From Heligmosomoides polygyrus polygyrus (lineage: Eukaryota; Nematoda; Chromadorea; Rhabditida; Heligmosomidae): DNA of 64,000 bases. Of the stretch, positions 42,001 through 51,000 are shown in pieces; the first letter of the stretch is position 1; every line of letters begins with the position of its first letter. Position numbers and translations under genes: made by a program. The notes under the pieces are model-generated. The model made no database searches. It worked only from the letters and a program-made list of their open reading frames with translations, and was not told the DNA's origin. The stretch lies in contig OX377202.1 of NCBI GenBank assembly GCA_947396885.1, positions 18,662,001 through 18,726,000 of the forward strand, given 5' to 3'.

Positions 42001-45000
42001 CAACTATCTGAACTAGTGCGCGGCCATTTTCTTTTTGTGCCATGCCATGCCGGAAAACTTTTGATTCTCAACACTTAAGAGGCCTAAGTAAATACGTTAC
42101 CATTGGCGAGTTGTCAAGAATGTTACCACGCTCAAACAGTTCTGTATTTTGTCGAGACTCAATACAAAGACGATCTTCTAGAAGGCGAAACGTTTTAAAA
42201 AGTTAGGTTTGCGCTATGTACTCGTCCAGTAGTACGCTTTACGTATTTGGCAGATAGCAAAATACGGTTCAAATACGGTTTGGAGTTGCCCAGCGAAGAG
42301 TTGCGTGTGTACAATAGTTTCGTCGAAGGAGGAGATTTATACTCAATTGTACGTAAGGAAATGAGAGACTGACTCTTAAATCGTGTCCTTTCGATATAGA
42401 AGACGTTTGAGTTGATTTCAAAATCGTCCACTTTAAGCTTGAGATGATCGCAGTAAGAAACCTAAGGGACAGGAACAATTAATTTAGCACCACAATCTTG
42501 GAGACGCGCTCTTACTCGAACAGTCCTCAGCAACCCCAAAAAGTTCTTTAGTCAGACTGCGATCGAGAGATTCTCCCAGCCGACCCAACACCTATAAGAA
42601 GACCTCATTTGTCTTTTATACCAGCGAAGTTTTTTGTAAGAAGCACTACTCCGGACTCATCCATCAATCAAATGATTATATCCTCAAGAAGCTGCAAGAA
42701 AAGCATGGTTTAACAACTGCTTGGTGTAAAACGTTTTTCCGAAATGAATCGACGCGGCAGCAGGTGCTCAGTACCTCATCAGGCCACTCACAGGAAAGCA
42801 TGCATCCGGTACAATTAGCACAGTGGTACGACTAAAAACACTGGTACGATTAAGCCAAGGCGCCTCGGCAGTCGGAGCGAAATACAGCATGCAAAGACGG
42901 CGATGCAGTAAAGCGTCAGGGCCCTGCACACATGTTTCGAATGAGTCTTGACTTCGTTCAGAGATTGTTTATGCGCGTTCCTCAATTTTAGACGAACGAC
43001 TAGCCCCTCATCTTTTTGGTAGAAAAGATGGTCCTACTTTGCAAACCAGATCATATCGGCAGTGTGGGACACGTGAAGAATCGCCACGAGGTGTAGCTTG
43101 TAAAAATCGATTTGCTCAAAAACAACACAACAGAGCCTGACGAATCGGATGTACGAATTCATAAAGTTTGAAAAGACGTTTCCTTAACAAGTTCAAAGCC
43201 TTTCATTTCAAGAGAAAACTGTAATAGACGAGCAGTTTCAGGATTGGTTCAAGTTTTTAATGAGGCTTACGTTTCGGCGTTGTCGCCTTCTTCAGAGCCT
43301 GGAAATGTCGAACCCATTTGAGAAACTACCTTCCCAAGTGTCATTTCATCCTGCAGGAACCCATCCAAAAGGCTAAGAGAGCACGAAAACGACGACGTAA
43401 GCAGCCGAGAAAGGGGTAACCTTATAGGTGGGCTGAAGAATCCACCGTCACCCTAGCTAGAGGGAAGATCGGTGAATGAGCTTAGAGCCCTTGGGACCAC
43501 CCTCCTTGTGAAAGTAACGAGTCATAACTCAGAGGTCAGAGCCTGCAGAGAGCGACATACAGCGTCAGCAGTGGGTTTTGACCGACGAAAGATGCGTGAA
43601 TGAGGACACTGGGCTCTAAACTCGTTCACCGATCTTTCTACCAGCTAGGGTGACCGTGGACTCTTCTGTCCACATCTAAGGTTAGCCTTTCCACTTCTTA
43701 CGGTGTTGTTTTAGTGGTCTCTTAGCCTTTTCGATGGGTTCCAGCAGAATGAAATGGAATTTGGGAGGGTAGTTTCTCAAATACCTTCGACTTTTCCAGG
43801 CTTTGAAGAAGGCGACAACGTGGGAACGTAAGCCTCAATAAAGACTTGTACCAATCTTGGCTACAGTGAAGAAACTGCTCCTTTATTACAACGTCAATTA
43901 TGCCAAGTCTTACCTAAAGTCGTCGGACATGGAATGTACTGCAAGAGAAAGAGAAAAGTATTCTGTCGAAAAATGATAACCAAAAAATGGCTTCTACGGT
44001 CCAAATGTTTATGTTGCCGGCTTCATGTTTTTGATCTGAATTTTTTAAACAAAGTTATGAAAATAAAAAGAGTGGACCCCTCAATCTAGACTTCTAGCCA
44101 TTACGAATGCATATACGAAAAGTATTCTTTAAACATTTTAGTTAAACGCAAAGGTGGATAAAACAGTAGGGTTAAAAATTAACAAACACGTCCTACTTCC
44201 ACGGGCTGAAGGAAGATAATACATTTATGCCGATTTTTTCCCGTTCTATATTGTTTCGCCCCGTGACAGCTTCACGTGGCTGTGACCATGGCAGGTTATC
44301 TCCTCTGCTTTTCTTTGTGTTTATTTGTTGTTTTCCCGCCCACTTCGTGTGATGTATTGTCACTTCATATCGCGATTATTTCCATGCTTCCTTCACTTGC
44401 TGAAATCTTACAGGATCACTCAAAACCAGGGATGTGCGAATTTCCGTTTCCGTGTTCTGGTTTCCGGTCATTTTTAAGCGTTTCTGGTCCGTGTTTCGTC
44501 TTCCGCTTTTTCCAGAAAATTTTCCGCAGATCCCTGCTCAAAACCTTGTGTCGTCTAGTGTCCAATTATGCTTCTAGCAGCGTATTTCTGCCAGCTGAAA
44601 GTAATCCAACCATGGTTCAATGGGCAGGAGAAAAATGCTTCCCGACAACAATACACCAGAATTTCTTCCACCCAAACCTCTGAGCACTTTTGATGTAATG
44701 ACAGGCTCGCCAACTATCATATCAATCATCCTGGGACTGACTCAATAACCAGTCAAAACAAAGCGCAGCTTAAATTGCGGGGTGTAGGCGTTGTCAGAAA
44801 AGCTTTTAATTGAGACCATCGTTGTTGGTCTTCAGAATTTAGTCCAGTAGAGCGAGCAGAGCTTAAAAGAAGACAACAATCGGATCATCCATAACCCTAA
44901 CCACAAGTATAGCCATCGCCTAAAGAATTCCAAGCAACAGCCTTCAGACTTCCCGTGAACAACTGCGCCAACTAAACGGGTATAGGTGTGTAGTTACGTC

Positions 45001-48000
45001 GCCCAATATTGAAGTTCGTTCATCAGTCCTTACCACCGCGGCGTCTCTGACCTCACGGCCATGATCAAGTCGCCAGTGCACTTTACCACCTGTTTTAAAA
45101 CACCGTGGTAAAACACTTCGAATCTGCCACGTATTCTAACCATAAGTCTCCACTCTCTCCGTCTTGCCCTTGTAGAGAAAGTGTAGCATCGTACCGTTGG
45201 CACGACAAAGGGCTTAGAGCTTGAAACGCGATTGGAAACAAAAAACTGACAGCAACGAGCTCCAATCTTAGACAGCAAGATTACATACATAATGCTCGGA
45301 GAGCCTACGCTCTTCGGGTATTAGAGGTAGGTAAACGAGCACAGAAGAAAGCCCTGGACCACAAGAATTAGCCAAGCATGTTCCGTATTCATCTCAACGA
45401 AGGTTTTCGTGGAGTAAAATAGGTTCGCAGACTCACATACACATCAAATAAGAAGTCACTGCGAGCTACAGTAAAAACGCAGCTTGGGGCTGTATAGTTA
45501 TCCTTTTTCTTTTTCTCGAATTCAAAACTTACAACGATAGGCAATAGTTTAATCGAAAATAAAATCAACTACACTGACGATCGCTGAAGGAACTCCAAGA
45601 TGTGGCTAATTGTTACGCGGGTGCATAAAATGAACCACATTCGTTCTTCTGGCCTCTGGCCCGGTCCATGATTGGACCCCGCTGCTGTCAGGTTTCTATC
45701 TTCAACCGTGTTTCAAGCTCTAAGCCCTTCTTCATTCCAACGGTATGATGGTGCACGTTCTACTCAAGGACAAGACGGAGATACTACGGAGCAAAGCAAG
45801 TTTCGTATGCATCCTCACGAAGGCTTTTTCGGAATAAAAACTCATAGATTTGCGTACCCATCAAATGAGGGGTCCAGTGGGTTACCATAAAAACGCTGAT
45901 TGAAACTATACAGCTGGTATGGCTAGAGCTATGTATTCAGAAGTTACAACGGTAGTCTGAGCTGTCTTCGTAGATAATTATCAACAACATAATTATCAAC
46001 TATGGTAATGATCGGTGCGGCTAAACTTCACGGGGGTGCATGCGATGGGGCACATTCCGGAAGACCTTTCTTTGCCCAGTTCTGCCCGAGTATTGCTTCC
46101 CAGTTACAATATTGCATATTTCCCTTTAAATAATAGGATAAGGATAAAGGTCAGCAAAGGAGTCAACTCCTTTGCTCTATAAGCCACGCACTTTACATCC
46201 TCTGGATGTAGAGGAGGCATTCTACCGGACAGAAAAGCGCATTTGGGCTATGTTATGACCTGTGGTGGTCAGCCAATGAACAAGCCAGCGCTTTATCCTT
46301 CCCAGACAGGTAGCAATTCACCGACCCTGGAGGGATACAAGGCTTGGTTGGCCTGGAAGGAAATCCGAACCAAGAACCTGGTATCAGATGCACGCGACAT
46401 CCGACACCTCTATCGACTGCGCTACATCGTATGGAGTGAAGAGGGAGGGTACGAGGGTGGAAGTGCTACATACAGGGTAGCACCCATGTAATAAGAAACT
46501 GCAAAACGCTGCCTTTTCGCCTTCCCATAGGTTAGCACAGTGTGCTGTCTTCGTCTTTGTAGATAGAGAAATGGTCATAGTGGGCAACGCAAACAGCCTT
46601 GAGACCGTGGAACTTTGAGGTCATCTTATAAAATTTCAATAACGCGGAGAAGGGTGCTAGCCAGACATGACATTAGCAACCAAGAAAAGTGCTATATTAG
46701 GATTACCAGCTCTTTTGTGGTGAAGGAAAGCATGGAACAGGTTCGGTGTGTGGCCCCACTAACGTACCTATGTTAAGGCCGGCCAGTTTTTCTTCCCTGT
46801 TCCCCAACATGGAGCCAAAACGGAACGGAAGCGGATGGGCGATCGAGATGAAGAGACAAGAGTACATCAAAATGCACTGTGTGTAGGCGTCACGAGATGC
46901 TGAGTGACCTCCTCAAAGTACCACAGCGGGAACCACGACTATTTTCACGAAGTGTTCTACACCTATCTTTTGAACAGAGAGAAACTGCAATAGTGATTTC
47001 AGCACAACATCAAAAGACTATATCGCTTGATAAGGGATCAAGTCACCTGAACAGGCAAGCACTTCTTTTTTGGCACGTTTTCCTTATTGCAGAGCATTAC
47101 CTTACTTTTTTCTTCACAGCAGCATTAGGATTATTCTAATGATGAGTTATCCGGGTGCAACCCTATATTTTCGAGGGGTGGGGCAATACGGTGCCCCAAA
47201 TCGCCTGCCCTGGATTTGATCAAGAACCCAATAGCTGCTTAATGGTGTAGGAAGGCTCTGCCAATTCCAAAAGAGGGGTGGTGTTGCATAAAAGGGAAGA
47301 AATTGTTCCGGCTGCCGTTGGCTCCCAAAGCTGAGACTGCGCAGTTCTCCGTATAAAGCTGCTTGGAGAGGAAAAGCAAGTAGTTATCAGGATGTTGGCC
47401 CATGCGCGTGCAAGGAATGCCTTGATTGGGTTCTGTAGGAGAGCACAGACTGAGCAAGGAAAGGAACTCAAGATATGGCCACTTTTGACAGAGGTGTGTG
47501 CGTTAGATAGATCATAACCAGCACCTTGTACGCCAACATCTCAGCAAGATGCTAAAAACACTACTAAGAAAACGAAAAAATTATTGATCGAAATAAAGGT
47601 GCAATAATATGTAGTTGGGTGAAGCAGCAGCCTTCTACAATATACGTGAACCAACGTAGCGCAAAGCGTAAAATGAAGCGCAGCGGTTAGTGATCCTTAC
47701 ATCCAACAATGGTGTAGAAACAATTATAAAGGATTATAGCTCCAAAGGTATGAAAAATCGAGAAAACAACCTTACCTTGCAGAAACTTCATAACGCTGTC
47801 GTAAGGATATACACACTGCACGCAGCCCGCTTTGCAGGTTGAGGCACGTTAAGACAGCGAACGGTCCAGCAGAAAGTTTCACTTATCATTTCTTTGTTGC
47901 TCACCGAAACTAAAATCTCGCGCAATAGAAGTTTGGAAGGGGTCGGTTCGTCATAGGCATGCGCATTTTCGATATACAAGTAGGGACAATTCAATTTCCT

Positions 48001-51000
48001 ATCGGTAGCACAGCCCAAAACTAGGAATGAGCTAAAACAGGGTACTTTTTATTCATTTATTTCTGTGCGATGCATAATGTGTACGTGCTATAGGATGCGG
48101 TACAATAAGAAACTTACCAATAAAAGAACACGGAAACATAAACATTTGAAATCTAGAAATGCTTGTTCCTGGCCGGCTGAACAGCCGGTAATGCGCCGAT
48201 GACCGAGGGATGCAGAAATTCAGCGAGATGAAGCTAAAACCAGCTGTACACGTAAAACTACATGATCCAGTATTCGTTTTGGGTTCACCGTAAGATATCT
48301 CTGAGCTATCCCTAGTTCTGACCATTATTATACGATAGAAATTTGAAGCGTCTACATCAACTGGGCCAGACAAGAGCTTGAAAACCACACAGAGATTAGC
48401 ACATTTACGACGAGAAACTAAAAAATGCAGTTTATACTCGCTATTTCTAACTACAGGACGAGGAACTCTTGCAAACCTATTACTAGCTATCCTAAAAACT
48501 TGAAATAGAAAAGGCAAGAAAAACTCATCGCCCTGAAAGTGACCTCTCTTCCAAAAATTCGTCTATTTCTCTGGTGTAACCGCAGTTGGGATTAATCAGT
48601 AGCAAGGACGCTATAACATGCCATTTAGACATGGACGAAAGGAAGTTCAGGGGCCGGATTCATCAACGACTTTCAGCGATTCAACAGAGAAAATTCCAGT
48701 CGAAATCCCTTACAGCGCGGCTTATCAAGCGATATGGTGAGTGATAAGCCGCGTTATCTGAGTTTTCCGCCGTGAATTCTCTGTTAAAGTAATGTAAGTT
48801 GTTGAAGTATCCGGCCCAGGATGTAGCTATTCCAGCCACAACTTGGAGTTTCTCCCTTGCCTTCTTTTGAACGCGGTGAGCAGATAAGGACGCTGGAATT
48901 TACTTGCTCTCGTTACTTGTGCGCATTTTCATTTTGGCCGTGCGGTTTCCGTCACTAACAAGGCTGTGCACCCTGGCCCTCATCTAATTCGGATATCGTG
49001 TATGGATATTGGGCGCAATACGGGTTCGGGGGAAGGAGCGGAATTTCAGCGAAAAAGAGCACATTGGTGGTTTCGTAAACTAAATAAGGTACTTAGCGGG
49101 TTGATGCGAGCTCCGAGATTGCACGGTCGTGGAACACCGACATAAACGCGGTTTCTGTGTTCTTAGAACTAGGCAAGGAAAGGATCTCCGGGGTGTAGGT
49201 GATCTAGCTAACCCGTTTTAAGATACATTGCCGTTGTGCCTCGAACACCAGCCCGCTTAGAACCACAAATAACTCAAGAATACTAACCTATCCACAGAGG
49301 AAGTCCATGCGAATTCATAAAATTGTAACTGAACTGCCTAGCCTTTACGCGAACGCAAGAGTCTTGATACATAAAGCAGGAGCCAGATTCATCAACTGCT
49401 TACCGCCCTCTAACGGTGAAAATACCGCCAAACCCCTGATATGATATTCTCCAGCATCAGGTTTGGCGGTATTTCCACTGTTAGAGGGCGGTGAGCGGTT
49501 GATGAATCTGTACCCAGGTCTGCTCTAGGTCCTATTAAATATTCTTCTACCACCCTATCACCCTTCCACTTTCCATCCTCCCACTCCCGTTAGGTGTAAG
49601 GCGCATTACTGAAGAAACATTAAGCAGTCGCAGAAGAGCATCTATTGTCACAGCAGAGACCCTAGGCTCCTTCAACAATTCAGCACTCTCAAACCTGTAT
49701 TGCGGCGGATATTGCTCCGTGGTGATTTTATTGAAGTGCTTTGTGTTAACGCATACTCATACTCATTGAAAAACACTCAGAACAGAACAAGAAAAACCAG
49801 AACAAGAACATACGTCATGTAGTCTGGCTTAATCTACAGTATTTGTTTTGTTTAATATTTATGGCGCACACATTGTGTAATAAATAAATAAATAATAAAT
49901 AAATAAATACTCAGTTTTCCAGATACACGTACGTCGACGAAGAGGTATAGCAGCGCAAATAGTCAGGGGATCACAATAGAGGACAGCCCAACACAGCGTT
50001 TTTTTTTGTTGTTGAACGAAACTAAAAAAGATTGCAGCGCTTTTGTATTCTACACCAATTCTACACCAATCATGAACTAAGCTAGGCTACTTCTAATGTA
50101 ATTGAACAAGCACATTCTTCCTATCAAGGCGAATATCCACTGAGTGCATAATGAGCAACTCACCAACGAATTATGTAACTTTAGCGGAGAATTGTAAGCG
50201 AAAAGCTCAGATAACGCGGTTTATCGCTCACCATATCGCTTGATAAGCCGCGTTATCTGAGCCTTTCGCTTACAATTCTCCATTAAAGTTGCGAAAGTTG
50301 TTGATGAATCCGGCCTCTGGTTTTGGTGCGTAAGCGAGACGCCGGAACGCTTTTGAGGTTGATAACGAGATACATTCGTCCCGGTACAACCATAATAAGC
50401 GATTACTGGCGCGCTTACAACCAAATTTTAGCTTTGCCGCAAGGTTACACCCATTTGACCGTGAGCCATCAGTTAAACTTCGCCGATCCCAATACAGGAA
50501 CTCACGCTCAGAATACCGAGTCTCACGGGCAAAAGTTTGAATCGATGGCTAAGCGGAAGTATGGTATCAACAACCGTAGATATAGAAACTATTCGAGCGA
50601 GTTCCTCTGGAGGAGACAATTTGGGGATCGAAAAGAGGCAGTGTTCAATTTCTGGGATCAGGTTGCGTTATTGTATCCCTGCTAGCCTCCTTTTTTTTGG
50701 GTAGAGTATTCCTTGAGGTATTCCTTACTTGCCTTTTTATTCCCCCGCTGATACATTTCAGGTAGTTTTGGTCATTTTTAGGCCAATATTTATCAAAATA
50801 AAAGCTCGTCATTGTTTCATCCTCACTGCATCGTTCTCACCACCGTTCCTCTTCCAACTTTTCCTTCAAGGTAAGAAATGCTTTATATTATACTGACGAT
50901 TACGAAACGGATGTCAGATTCGTGATCAGCACCCCAAATAACCCACTAGACAAAGTTTCAGTGAAAAAATTTTTTCGACCGTAGTCGTGTCGGTGGAGTT

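Noticed and set aside
44288..44683. Plus-strand ORF starting MAGYLLCFSLCLFVVFPP, which looks like a secreted protein
   Set aside because: The apparent signal peptide is followed by codons from the TTCCG repeat (FPFPCSGFRSF), so the frame is assembled from repeat sequence; no splice or homologue support.
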